Assembly (NCBI GenBank): GCA_944990035.1
Contig: CALYLX010000042.1
Span: 1-64,000 of the forward strand
Reading direction: 5' to 3'
Length of the DNA stretch: 64,000 nucleotides
From: Clitopilus passeckerianus
Taxonomy: Eukaryota; Basidiomycota; Agaricomycetes; Agaricales; Entolomataceae
In this document: positions 44,476 through 54,774 of the stretch, in pieces
Layout: each line of letters opens with the position of its first letter
Numbering within the stretch: position 1 is the first letter of the stretch
Notes under the pieces: model-generated
Told to the model about the DNA's origin: nothing
Seen by the model: the letters and a program-made list of their open reading frames with translations, nothing else
Databases searched by the model: none
Translations under genes and position numbers: made by a program

Positions 44476-45182
44476 ATAACTTGAATTTGAATGAATTTGA
44501 CACTACATGAATACATATCTTTTATACTGTAGTTCTGTAGCTAAGGTAAATGATAAAAATATAAGCAAAATATCATAGACAATAAGAAAGAATATTTGTT
44601 GCTATATGTAAAGTGTGTAAAGGTACTGAAAGTACCGTGAATATGATATACGAGAAGTATAATGCATGGACAAGGAGAAATCGTCCCAAAAAGGGAACTG
44701 ATAAGATAAAGAAAGACCGACAATTGTACGGTCAAAGAATACTACAAAATTCAATATTCCCCCTCAATTGGAGGTTGGTTGAAGGCCTAGAGAGGCCGCA
44801 AAATGCTTCGCCTTCATGGAGGGAAGGGCTTTGGTGAATGTGTCGGCAGTCATGTCTTCAGTAGGGCAGTACACGAGCTTGAGTACTCCCTTCTCGATGA
44901 CGAAACAAATAAAATAATAACAAATGTTGATGTGCTTGGTGCGCTGCGTGAGTTGCTGCGACGTATTCGGCCTCGGCAGTCGAAAGGGTGACAAGTTCTT
45001 GCTTCTTCGATGCCCAGGAGACGGCCCCGCTGTCAATGAGGAATGCATATCCAGAGATAGCATGTCAATGAGGTTGAGATGTGCTATCAGCGTTGGTGTA
45101 GCCAATGAAGTCGTGCTTGCCGGCGCCGTAAGAGATCCCCCAGTCCTTTGTGCCCTTGAGGTAGCAGAAAACATGTTTCACT
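44476..45182 (-). mobile_element. Old copia remnant: RNase H end, PPT and 3' LTR-like sequence
   Basis: From 45182 downward the minus strand reads FCYLKGTKDWGISYGAGKHD, FIGYTNADSTSQPH, a stop, HAISGYAFLIDSGAVSWASK, KQELVTLSTAEAEYVAATHA and then, after a deletion and frame change, GVLKLVYCPTEDMTADTFTK and MKAKHFAASLGLQP. This is the Ty1/copia RNase H with its TAEAEY and TKAL motifs. The coding end is followed by a polypurine tract (ttgaggggga, 44756-44766) and presumed LTR sequence. It belongs to a copia family different from the complete element at 45183, which abuts it. Confidence 0.75.
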
Positions 45183-45554
45183 TGTCGAGCAAGCATGCCT
45201 TCCAGCGAGGGAAGTTGCGGACGACCCTTACCTTGAGCTAGGTATGGGCTTGTGAGGTGAGAGCAAACTATGTAATAAGACTAGAGAAGTCTCCAATGTA
45301 TTGAGGTAAAGTACATAGGTTTATATACATATAGAGAGCGTGCACAGACCATGTATATGTAAGCATATCTAGAATGTTCTGTGCTAAATATAGTACGGAA
45401 GTGACACGGAATGAGTCATATGTAGTCATGAAGTGTCACGTGAGTTGCCATGAGGCGTATTCGTAAGAAGACATCATAATGGTGCAATATGGCGCAATAC
45501 TAATCATGTGATGTCACGTGATTAGTCACGTGAGTGGTACGCGTCAATTCAACA
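45183..45554 (-). repeat. 3' LTR of the copia element
   Basis: This 372-bp repeat is identical by eye to 51558-51929. In element orientation it starts TGTTGAATTG and ends GCTCGACA. The U3 part contains three copies of the palindrome TCACGTGA (cores at 45437, 45515 and 45527) and one TGAGTCA heptamer (45412-45418). Confidence 0.95.
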
Positions 45555-45567
45555 CACCCCCTCAAAG
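45555..45567 (-). other. Polypurine tract of the copia element
   Basis: On the minus strand the sequence ctttgagggggtg lies directly before the 3' LTR start TGTTGAA, the position where plus-strand synthesis is primed. Confidence 0.75.
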
Positions 45568-45572
45568 ACCAC

Positions 45573-48500
45573 CTATTGTGTGTCTTTGTTCTTAGACGAG
45601 TAAAACTCAAGTCCAAGTTGAGATCTGAACTGCTCAAATTTGACACGGTCCAAATTCTTGGTCAGCATGTCAGCAGTGTTCTCATTTCCAGGTATAAAGT
45701 ATAACTCTATGATACCGTTTTCAACACATTCGCGGGCGTAGTGATAGTGAATATCAATGTGTTTAGTTCGGCGTTCCTGGACAGGATTTGATCCGATAAA
45801 GATCGATCCCTGATTATCACCGATAACCATAGTAGGTTCAGTTTCAGGAAGACCTATTTCGGAAAGAAGTGACCGAAGCCATGTGACTTGTCGACATGTG
45901 TCTGACAAAGCCATGTATTCAGCTTCTGTCGATGATAGCGCAATTGTTTTCTGCGCTTTCGACGTCCAACAGATAAGTCCATTGGCGAGTTTCATAATAT
46001 ATCCTGATGTAGAGCGACGCGTGTTTTCGTCAGACGCCCAATCAGAATCTGTATATGCATGCAGACCACCATTACTAGCTCCGTCGTAGACAAGTGAGTA
46101 GTTGGGGTAGGTAGCTAAGTACTTTAGCACATGTTTGGCCTTTTCGAGATGCTCTTTGCTTGGATTTGCAGAGAACTGCGATAGTTTGATTACCGCAAAG
46201 GCAATATCCGGCCGTGTGCCTAGCATGAGATATAACAGAGATCCGATCACGGATTGAAACTCTGATTTGATCTTGGGATTGGGAGCCTCGGTATTGGTTT
46301 TAGGTTTCCAGCCAGATGGCAGTGGAGTATAAGTGGTTTTAGCATTAGTCATTCCATAGCGTTGCAATACTTTTTGGAGATAAGGAACTTGATCAAGTTT
46401 GATCGTGTTCTTGTTCCGAGTAATGCGCATGCGTAGGAATTCCTTAGCGTCACCAAGGTCTCGGCATTCCTATTTCTTCATGAATGCGGATTTCATCTTC
46501 AAGACAAGGTTCCGATCAGACCCCATGAACATTGCATCGTCGACATACACGACAGCGACAACAGTTTTGCCATCTTTAGTATGGTGTACAAAGACACCTG
46601 CGTCGGATGTTGTTCGTTTGAAACCCAATGCTTCCATGGATTTCGTCATCTCTTTCCACCAAGAGAGACTAGCTTGTTTAAGGCCATATAGTGCCCGTTT
46701 AAGTCGATAGACCATATTTGGGTGGCTTTTGGATTTAAATCCTTCTGGTTGCTCCATATAGATTTCTTCTTCGAGTTTTCCATATAGAAAGGCAGTTTTC
46801 ACATCAACACCTTGAATGTGCCATCCTTCTAATGCGGCTAGCGCAAATAAGGTCCGGACGGTTTCAAAGCGTATGACTGGGGAAAAAATCTCATCGAAAT
46901 CTATGCCCTCAATCTGTGAGAAGCCTTTGGCAACAAGCCTAGCCTTTTTGCGACCATCAGATTTGATGTCAAATACCCAGCGGTTTTTGACAATCTTTCG
47001 GCCTTTAGGTGGATCAACTAGCTCATACACGTCACGTTCACGGAGCGCCTCAAGCTCCTGTTGACATGCATTATGCCATTCCTTTTGCTCCGCTTTTGGC
47101 AGTCGAGCAATATCGCGAAATGCAATTTCGCGAATGTTGGGTAGTCTAGGTGTAGAACTATCCGATAGAAGTGCGTGGAGATACGGTGGAGTATACTCAT
47201 CAGCTGGCATAGCCAGGTCTGCCTGATGGAGTAAATATTGTATCAATGGCACACCCCCTTCCTTGCACAATTTCTGTGCCCAAGCAAGATCAGCATCAGT
47301 ATCTTCACGAGGCCGTTTAGGCGGACGTGGCAACTGTTGTTCAGGCACAACACCTTGCATGCGATCCTTAACCTGGTCTCCTGATAGTTGATCGTCATCA
47401 TTCTCTGGCTGTTCGCTAGTATTGGAGGTTATGATCCCTTCCATCGTGTCGGTAGGCTGGAATTGTGCCTCACGTTGGTCATAATCGGGCTGTGGTATCT
47501 GTCTGGCGCGCCCAGGCATCTCTCCTACGGTCTTTTTCCAATATCTGTCCATGAGAATGTCCCTTTGTATTTCGGAGGGAAGACGATTTTCTCCATATAC
47601 ATTGCCAGGTTTCCTGGTAATGGTACGTATCCTTTGGGGATAGCGGCGCAATGGTATGCCACGAGGCAATTGCGGGCCGGTATTATTTTCAAATTGAGCG
47701 CGATCGGGAAGTGACCGCCAATTTTCCACGTCAACTCGACGAAGTCGGAATTTTGATGGATCAATTTGATATGATTCTTGTCCTTGATTGGACTGATCAT
47801 TAGGATACGCGGAACTCTGATCTGCTGGTGTTGGGTCATCAGCATAGAAGTCATTGAAGTCTTCCTCAGGTTCCTCTTCCACAGTAGGCGCTTTGCCTTT
47901 ACCCTTGTCCGATTTAGGCTTCGGAGTGGAAGGTGGAGAAGGAGAAGGGGTCCAGTTGTGATCAGAAGCATGATCATCTTGACGATGATTTGGTGGTGTA
48001 GAACCATCGTTATCATCATCACCGGATTCCGAAGGAATTTGTTGATCTGGAACATAATGTTCCGGGTCTTGCATCATAGGTTTATCACCTACACGTGTGA
48101 TGCCACGATTCTTGTGTTCAGGACACTTTGGGAATAGTGTTTCGTCAAATAGTGCTGTCGTTCCAACAAATATTGTGTTGTTGTGAAGTCGCATGAATTT
48201 GTGCGCCTTCATACCTGGTTCTGTACCAAGGTACAACATGAGTTCCGATTTCGGAGCAAGTTTGTTGGCTCGTTTGTCCTCAGGGAGGTAAACGTAAGCA
48301 CCACAACCAAATACACGGAGGTGAGAAATGTCTGGTTTCTCTTTATAGATAACCTCGTGGGGTGTTTTCCAATCGATTCTTCGAATTGGAGTTCGGTTGT
48401 ATAGATGAGCACTATGTGCCACAGAAAATTCCCACCACATGTTAGGCAGGCACGCATCGTGATGCATAGCCATAGCTTTATCCATGATTGTGCGGTTAAA

Positions 48501-51320
48501 GCGCTCTGCACGGCCATTTTGTTGAGGCGTGTGCGGTGCACTCTTGTGAATCTGAATGCCACGTTGTTTCAGTGCATTCTCAAACTTGGTGAATTCACCC
48601 CCTCCATCAATACGCCAAGTTTTGATCTTAGCTCCGAATTGGGTATTAACCATGGCAGAAAAGTCTTCCATAGCCTTGACAGCTTCTGATTTTTTACGTA
48701 GAAACGTCACCCATCCGTGGGAGGAGTTATCATCCAAGAAGGAGATAAAGTATTTGTATTTGTGATATGACATCACAGGGAATTCCTTGAGATCAGAATG
48801 AATCATCTCGAAGGGTTCCTTTGCACGAGATTCAGATGGCGGGAAAGACTTTGAAGGCATTTTCCCTTGTGCACATCCTTGGCAAATCGGATTCTCTTTT
48901 GGGAATTCGATGTTCTGCGGTCCTTTCCGCGTATGTACTTGACTACGGCGTAAAACCTCCTTAGACGGATGTCCGAGGCGTTTATGCCACAAGTCGTACG
49001 TGGCTGCAAACACGCATGATGCAGCGACCATCTTCTTTGCAGAAGTGATCTTGGTATCTAACCAATAAAGGTTATCACCAGGAATGTGTGGTTTACACAC
49101 TATCTCCGCACGATTCTTATTTCGAGAATAGAATGTCATCGTGGAAGATGAAGCCCTAAGAAGGAGTTTCTCCTTCTGTAAGAATTCTCCCATAGCAAGT
49201 AATCGCGTGGAGAGCTCAGGGAAGTAATAGACTGGAAATAGACGTGTAGTCACTTCAACAGTCTTGTCGGTTCCGGGTCTCACAAATGAATGATCGATGA
49301 ACACAGTTCCTCGACCCCTTATGGAAACTTGACCGCTTGCGGTTATAACATTTCCAAAGTCACCTTCTTCGTAGTCGGTGAAGTCATTGAGATTATTCGT
49401 AAAATGATACGAAGCACCGGAATCCATGATCCATGATGCAGATCCGTCATCTGGTCTCTTTCCCTTACACTTGTTGCAGTTAATTGCATGATTCATAAAT
49501 TTTTGTGACGAGTTAGTCACAGATCCTAGTGCTGGCATACATGTCATAGTAGAAGTGGGGGTATCCCCGAATGCATATGTATCGTGTATAGTAAAGTCCG
49601 TAGAGTTCGTGCGTGGAATTAATCGTCGCCGAAGAGCTCGCTGGAACTTTCTATCAGCATTTGATCTTGAATCAAAAGTGCAAGGTACTTGCCTGTCAAG
49701 AGGACCGGTTTGGTCATTGGCGGCCATCTCCGCATCCCAATCCATCTCCATGTGACCATCTTGACGCTGATCTTCCTGATCCGATTCTCCGCCGAGAGAT
49801 ATTTCGTCGTCGTCGCAACGTGTACGTTTAGTAGGGCGGGAAGAAGGGGGAAGATCAACAACTTCCTCAGTCTGTGCAGATGATGTGGGAGTTTCCTCCG
49901 AAGTAGAAGACTGCGCTACAGTCTTCTTGGCGCGTGTACGAGGGTCATTGGTCTTGCCACATGTATGCTTGACTGGTCCTTCGACCTCTGGATTAGTCCA
50001 GCAGCCACACCTAAGTTGGCAAGTCAGCTCCGCAATTCACTTGGCATGATCGGGATGATCGCACGTGTTATTATCACATTCAAGCAGATGCGGCCATGGG
50101 CATCCAGCCTTAAGAGTCGCAGCATAGTCCTTTTGGACACCGTCAATGATGGGTCTGCTGTCCCATTTCCCTGGGAGAGCACCTACATCAATGTTGTAGT
50201 CGTGGATACCGCAGGCACGAAGGAGTTCTCGATCAGAGAATGATTGCTCCTTGTGGAACATCGCCATTAAGGGGCAAAGGTAGCGGGGCTCAACAGGCAT
50301 GGACATGCGTTCCAAGAAAGCCTTGGCTTGCATGTAGCGTGGATCCTGTTGATCGCCAGATTGGCCTGGGCCAGTCCACGATGCAGGGGTGGAGATGCGC
50401 TCAGAGAGCGTGACTCCAAGACGGTTGATAAGTGCGACCTTAGCGGTCGTGGGGGCAGGAGGTGGAGGTGGAGTAACCGGTGGAGCCACCATTGCCATAG
50501 AGGCAAAAACGGTGGCTGCCTCAGCCTGATGGGCGTGGCCTTCTTGCTTCTTCTTCTGCGGGCGCCGATTATTCTTGGTCTTCTTTTGGGAAGGACCAGA
50601 GTTCGAAGGTCCGCCTTGCGGCTGTGATTGCTGCTGGTTTTGACCCTTTTTGTGCTTAGGGTCAGCACCTTTGCGTTTGACAGCAGAGATCTTGTTGGCA
50701 ACAACGTGGTTACCGGAGCGGCATTCAAATTCGGCAATGATGGATGATCTGATGTTGGGGAAGCTTAAGTCTGCGACGGTCGTATTAGGACCGGAGAGCG
50801 AAAGGGCTGCAACGCTATCCCATTTCTGGGGGATTGCAGCAATCAGAATCATTGCTTTGACGAATTCGGGCAGAGAAGAACCATTTGCAGCGAGGCGTTC
50901 AAAGATAAGGTTTAAGGCAGCGATTTCAGAAGTGGGATTAGCGTTCCCAGAAAGCTTAAAAGTGATGGCTTTCTTGAAATCAGCAAAGATGATGGAAGGT
51001 CCAGGGCTGTCGTAGTTCGTGACAAGATTGTCCCAAGTGGCAGCCGAGTCGGCGCCAATGTTGGCTTGGGACATTGCATTACTCATGCGAAGTGTCATGA
51101 TACCCTGGGCCTGATCATTCTTATCATGCCAAGACCGAATTTCTTTGAGTTCGTCTGCAGTAGGTGCCTGAGGGTTGGCAGGCGTGGGAAGCGGATAGTG
51201 ACCGCCAACGATTTGCCAGAGCCCTTGGGACTGCAAGTAGGCTTTCATCTTCGTTTGGAAGATGATCCAGTTACTACCATCAAAGGTAGGGACGAGTGAC
51301 GTCATGTTTGATGAAGACAT
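45573..51320 (-). pseudogene. Copia Gag-Pol polyprotein with two in-frame stops
   Basis: One frame of 1,916 codons. Gag (from ATG 51320, MSSSNMTSLVPTFDGSNW) has the copia gag core DGSNWIIFQTKMKAYL and a Lys/Gln-rich basic region. A TGA at 50037-50039 interrupts a Cys/His-rich segment (ECDNNTCDHPDHAK * IAELTCQLRCGCW). Pol follows in the same frame: protease WIMDSGASYHFTN; pre-integrase LWHKRLGHPSKEVL and CQGCAQGK; integrase HSDLKEFP, RIDGGGEF, TPQQNGRAERFNR; RT RWVFDIKSDG, KTAFLYGKLEEEIYMEQPEG and VVYVDDAMFMGS. A TAG at 46470-46472 stands where W is expected (FMKK * ECRDLGDAKEFL). RNase H follows (HAYTDSDWASDENTRRSTSG, ALSSTEAEYMALSD). All catalytic motifs are present; only the two stops disable it. 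Confidence 0.9.
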
Positions 51321-51540
51321 TGATCTAGATCAAACAAAAGAAGTCAGCATCAGTTGAGACACATGTAACAGTGACGACACTGCTGTGCTCAACGAGCTGT
51401 GAACCTCTATACCAGATGGTATTGAGATACTTCCTGAGTTGTCGTAGATCCAACCCTTGAGGTTGATCTAAACGACGAGCTCAGAGGTCTAGAACCGATC
51501 CGCAATGTCGAGCACATCCGTGAGGATAGCTACAGACAGC

Positions 51541-51557
51541 GATCAGGGCCCATAACC
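51541..51557 (-). other. Primer-binding site resembling the half-tRNA-iMet site of copia
   Basis: Immediately after the 5' LTR end (...GCTCGACA) the minus strand reads ggttatgggccctgatc. This is complementary to the anticodon stem-loop of initiator tRNA-Met (loop CATAACC), as in Drosophila copia, rather than to a tRNA 3' end. Confidence 0.7.
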
Positions 51558-51929
51558 TGTCGAGCAAGCATGCCTTCCAGCGAGGGAAGTTGCGGACGAC
51601 CCTTACCTTGAGCTAGGTATGGGCTTGTGAGGTGAGAGCAAACTATGTAATAAGACTAGAGAAGTCTCCAATGTATTGAGGTAAAGTACATAGGTTTATA
51701 TACATATAGAGAGCGTGCACAGACCATGTATATGTAAGCATATCTAGAATGTTCTGTGCTAAATATAGTACGGAAGTGACACGGAATGAGTCATATGTAG
51801 TCATGAAGTGTCACGTGAGTTGCCATGAGGCGTATTCGTAAGAAGACATCATAATGGTGCAATATGGCGCAATACTAATCATGTGATGTCACGTGATTAG
51901 TCACGTGAGTGGTACGCGTCAATTCAACA
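51558..51929 (-). repeat. 5' LTR of the copia element
   Basis: This is the partner of 45183-45554, of the same length (372 bp) and the same sequence by eye. A TGAGTCA heptamer is at 51787-51793. Its outer edge joins a diverged, truncated LTR of a related copia element. Confidence 0.95.
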
Positions 51930-52210
51930 CTAGTATTTATACAAAAAGGTAGAGTGCACAGACTATGTATATGTAAGCATATCTAGAATGTTCTGTGCTA
52001 AATATAGTATGGAATACACAAGGAATGACGAAGAATGAGTCATACATGAGTCATGATGATGTCATTGTGGAGCGGAATATGCTAGAAGTATTTGTAATGC
52101 TCCACATGTGTATGTTGTGATAATGACGCAATTAAGTAATGTGATTTGTAGTCATGTGGTGTCACATGACTATTCATGTGACAAAGATGTGAGACACGTC
52201 AAGTTCAACA
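51930..52210 (-). repeat. Truncated, diverged copia LTR
   Basis: From gtgcacagactatgtatatg through aagcatatctagaatgttct it closely follows the middle of the neighbouring 372-bp LTR. It then diverges and ends in gttcaaca as that LTR does. The outer part corresponding to the first roughly 140 bp is missing. Two TGAGTCA heptamers lie at 52036-52042 and 52047-52053. It appears to be an older member of the same or a sister family. Confidence 0.8.
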
Positions 52211-52320
52211 CTCTGGTGAACCCTCTTTGTCCACAACGCTACTGGAAGAACATAGACCGCTACTTCTGGGGCAAAAGGAAGAATTGAAGTCAGATGACTT
52301 CAACGCTAGCGACAGGGTAA
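52211..52320 (+). mobile_element. Gypsy internal 3' end (plus orientation): last codons of a Cys-rich ORF and PPT
   Basis: The plus strand reads CPQRYWKNIDRYFWGKRKN and TGA, matching CPQRYHKGIDRHFWGKGRN at 54389-54450 on the other strand. The stop overlaps a 9-bp inverted repeat (ttgaagtca at 52284, tgacttcaa at 52295). A purine-rich gacagggtaa then leads into the LTR. Compared with the minus copy, most of the ORF is deleted after ctggtgaaccctc. Confidence 0.65.
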
Positions 52321-52781
52321 TGTTACAGTTATCTTGGATACGCACCTGGACTCTTTTTCCTTCTTACTAATTCATTGTTACTACTTCAGCCCGCTTACAC
52401 CTACTTGCTTACCTTACAGTGCTGCGCATTATTCATTTTTCTTACACTGATTACTCAGTATTCTCACGATCATGAGATACTTGTACTATATTTACTTATC
52501 ATGACTCATAGTGACTCTTACCCCGACTCACTCTGAGTCATACTTATTTTACTTACACAGCATTGCTGTGCAATGCCCAACCCTTAGCCCTACCAATCTT
52601 GTATAAATACCTTCATGCATTTGGTCTTGCTTCTCTAGCTTGACCTAAAAGCCGATACATCGCTATTTGCTTTAACTTCGACTTGCTCAATTACTCTCGC
52701 TTGTTTCTACAAAGGCTGGTAGAAGAGTAAGCAGCTGAACTCTTGATACTTGTCTAAGCGAGTAGCGATACTAGCATAACA
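52321..52781 (+). repeat. Gypsy LTR (plus orientation)
   Basis: A 461-bp repeat from TGTTACAG to GCATAACA preceded by a PPT, hence a 3' LTR in plus orientation. It is a diverged homologue of 53871-54355, which lies in the opposite orientation. TGACTCA/TGAGTCA heptamers lie at 52502-52508 and 52534-52540, and a TATA-like tgtataaata at 52610. Confidence 0.75.
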
Positions 52782-53870
52782 CTGATGCCTTTGAAGACTG
52801 GATCGCCACCAGCCCTATACGTACATATCCACAAGGGTGCCAGTCGTTGTTTTTGTCTCATTGGCGTAGTACTGCTCCTGTTGCCCATTTGGATGCGTCA
52901 CATTCAATAGTGAATGGTTTCGTTGGATTGGGCATCGTGAGTACGGGCGTCTCTGCAAACCTTTTCTTCAGGGCTTTGAATGCTTCTTCTTGTTCCTTTC
53001 CCTATGTAAAGGGCCAATCTTTCTTGGTGAGATCATTCAGGGGTCGGGCTAGTTCTGCATATTTCTCTATGAACCTTTGATAGAAGTTACCAAATCCCAA
53101 AAAGGACCGAACTTCTTTTACAGTGGTCAGGGTTGGCCATTTCTTTATCCCATCAAGTTTGGACGGGTCTATGTGGATCTTGTCTGGCAATATGATCATC
53201 CCAAGGAATTCAACTTCTGTCACATTGAATTTGCATTTCTCAGCCTTAAGGAACAGGTTGTGTTCTATCAGCCTTTGGAGTACCCATTTGGTGTGTTTCT
53301 TGTGTTCTCTTGGGTCCTTGGAGAAGAGTAACATGTCATCCATGTAGATGATTAACCATCCTTCATCGATCATGTCTCTGGAGATGTGGTTCATCATTGC
53401 TTGAAACGTGGCTGGGAAGTTACACAGTCCAAAGAACATGACGGTGGGTTCAAACAAGCCTCAATTTGATTTGAAGGCTGCTTTCCACTCGTCGCCTTCT
53501 TTGATCCGGACATTATGATATCCCTATTGGATGTCTAGTTTTGTGAAAATCTTTGCTCCTTTGAGTTTGTCGAGTAGGTCGCTGACTAGTGGTAAGGGGT
53601 AGGCATTCTTGACAGTGCCACTGTTGAGGTATTGGTAATCTTGGCAGGGTCGTAGTGTGTTTGCTTCTTTCTTTGCTACAAAGAAGAAGGGTGATGCTTG
53701 AGGTGATTTCGAAGGTCGGATGTATCCTTTCCGTAAGTTTTTTTTTGAGAAATTTGTCCATTTCAGCTTGCTCCTTTGGGTTGAGGGGATAGACCTTGCA
53801 GTCTTTTGGGACAAAATCTGGTTTGAGATCAATGGCATAATCCCAGGTTCGTGATGGAGGGAATCGTTCT
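52782..53870 (-). mobile_element. Gypsy Pol fragment (RT to RNase H), degenerate
   Basis: Reading down the minus strand: [88 protein letters not shown], stop, [18 protein letters not shown], stop or shift, FGLCNFPATFQAMMNHISRD, IIYMDDMLLFSKDPREHK, EVEFLGMIILPDKI, EVRSFLGFGNFYQRFIEKYA and [17 protein letters not shown]. This is a Ty3/gypsy RT with YMDD plus the first RNase H aspartate (CDAS). Stop codons and frame changes make it non-functional. It lacks protease and integrase and is cut on both sides by gypsy LTR sequence. Confidence 0.85.
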
Positions 53871-54355
53871 TGTTAAGGCAGAGCCTAACAACTTAGGTAA
53901 TACTGTTTACGCTCGACGTCTTTGATAAACAAAGACAGAGATTTGTCAGCAGCTGCGGCTGTACTGACAACCTGGTGAGATTGACAAAGCAAGGGACTTA
54001 AAGGCGAAGTAGAGAACTAAGCAGTTAGGTAGATTGCCTAGGTCAAGCTGAGGAGCCTTGACCAAATGGTACAGGTTTATATACCTATCTAGTAGTTCTA
54101 AATATAGCGCATGCGCAGCATGCTGAGTAAGTAATGAGTCATGCACAGCATGATGAGTAAGTACATGAGTCAGTATGACTCGATGTGAGTCAGAAAGAGT
54201 CAGATAAGGTATAAGTCTCTCACAATCGTGAGAGATGCGGAGTAAGCATGGAAAAAGATGAAAAATGCGCAGTGATGCACAGCATATGTGAGTAATCGTG
54301 CATAGGTAAGCGGGCCGGGGTATGTAAGGAGAAACATGTAAGCAAAATCATAACA
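53871..54355 (-). repeat. Gypsy LTR (minus orientation)
   Basis: A 485-bp sequence, in element orientation TGTTATG...CTTAACA, following the PPT and 3' ORF end on its right; thus a 3' LTR on the minus strand. TGAGTCA heptamers lie at 54135-54141, 54166-54172 and 54186-54192. Its inner end abuts the Pol fragment directly. Confidence 0.75.
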
Positions 54356-54774
54356 TTACCCTCTCGCTATCGTTGAAGTCTCCTGACTTCAATTCCTTCC
54401 TTTACCCCAGAAATGACGATCTATGCCCTTGTGGTAGCGTTGTGGGCAGCTAACCGGGTAATGGCCTGGGCCACAATGATGGCACAGACGACACACAAAA
54501 CGAAAGCAATGACACTGTCGATGTCTGCCTCCACAAATGTAGCATCTGAACCATCTGGGTGGTGGTGGTCTGTTGGCAAGGTATCCGGTGTGCGGCACCT
54601 TCTGGGACGATACTGTCGAGGGGGAGGGTTCACCAGCGTTGGTGAGTTGGACTCTGGTGGGCTTTCGAATGTGGAGAGGTATGGCGTTGGAGGGTTTGCC
54701 ATTGGGGTTGATGTTTTCCTTGTTGTCGTTCTGTTCTTCTTTGACGAAGGGGTTATGTTTTATTTTTGCGGCGG
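54356..54774 (-). mobile_element. Gypsy internal 3' region with Cys-rich zinc-finger-like ORF end
   Basis: The minus strand gives NAIPLHIRKPTRVQLTNAGE, PSPSTVSSQKVPHTGYLANR, then RWFRCYICGGRHRQCHCFRF, VCRLCHHCGPGHYPVSCPQR and FWGKGRN with TGA at 54389. The Cys/His spacing (CxxC, CHC, CxxCxxC, H, C) suggests a compact zinc-binding domain. It ends just before an inverted repeat (54373-54380 / 54385-54392), the PPT (gagagggtaa) and the LTR, so this ORF is the 3'-most reading frame of that gypsy family. The right side is cut by insertion of the chromovirus at 54775. Confidence 0.65.

Larger units (their letters stand above)
45183..51929 (-). mobile_element. Complete Ty1/copia LTR retrotransposon
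   Basis: A 6,747-bp element in minus orientation, bounded by two 372-bp direct repeats that I find identical on base-by-base reading and that begin TGTCGAG and end TTCAACA on the plus strand. It has a primer-binding site next to the 5' LTR (51541-51557), a polypurine tract next to the 3' LTR (45555-45567) and a single Gag-Pol frame (45573-51320) broken only by two stop codons. The flanking five bases (tcact on the left, ctagt on the right) do not form a target-site duplication. The left neighbour is an old copia RNase H and the right neighbour a diverged LTR. Confidence 0.95.

Noticed and set aside
45178..51934. Five-base target duplication around the copia element
   Set aside because: The bases next to the two LTRs (tcact and ctagt) differ, and shifting the border by one or two bases does not produce a match.
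52321..54355. The two gypsy LTRs as the ends of one element containing the Pol fragment
   Set aside because: They are in opposite orientation and each is preceded by its own PPT, so both are 3' ends. A single element needs direct repeats.
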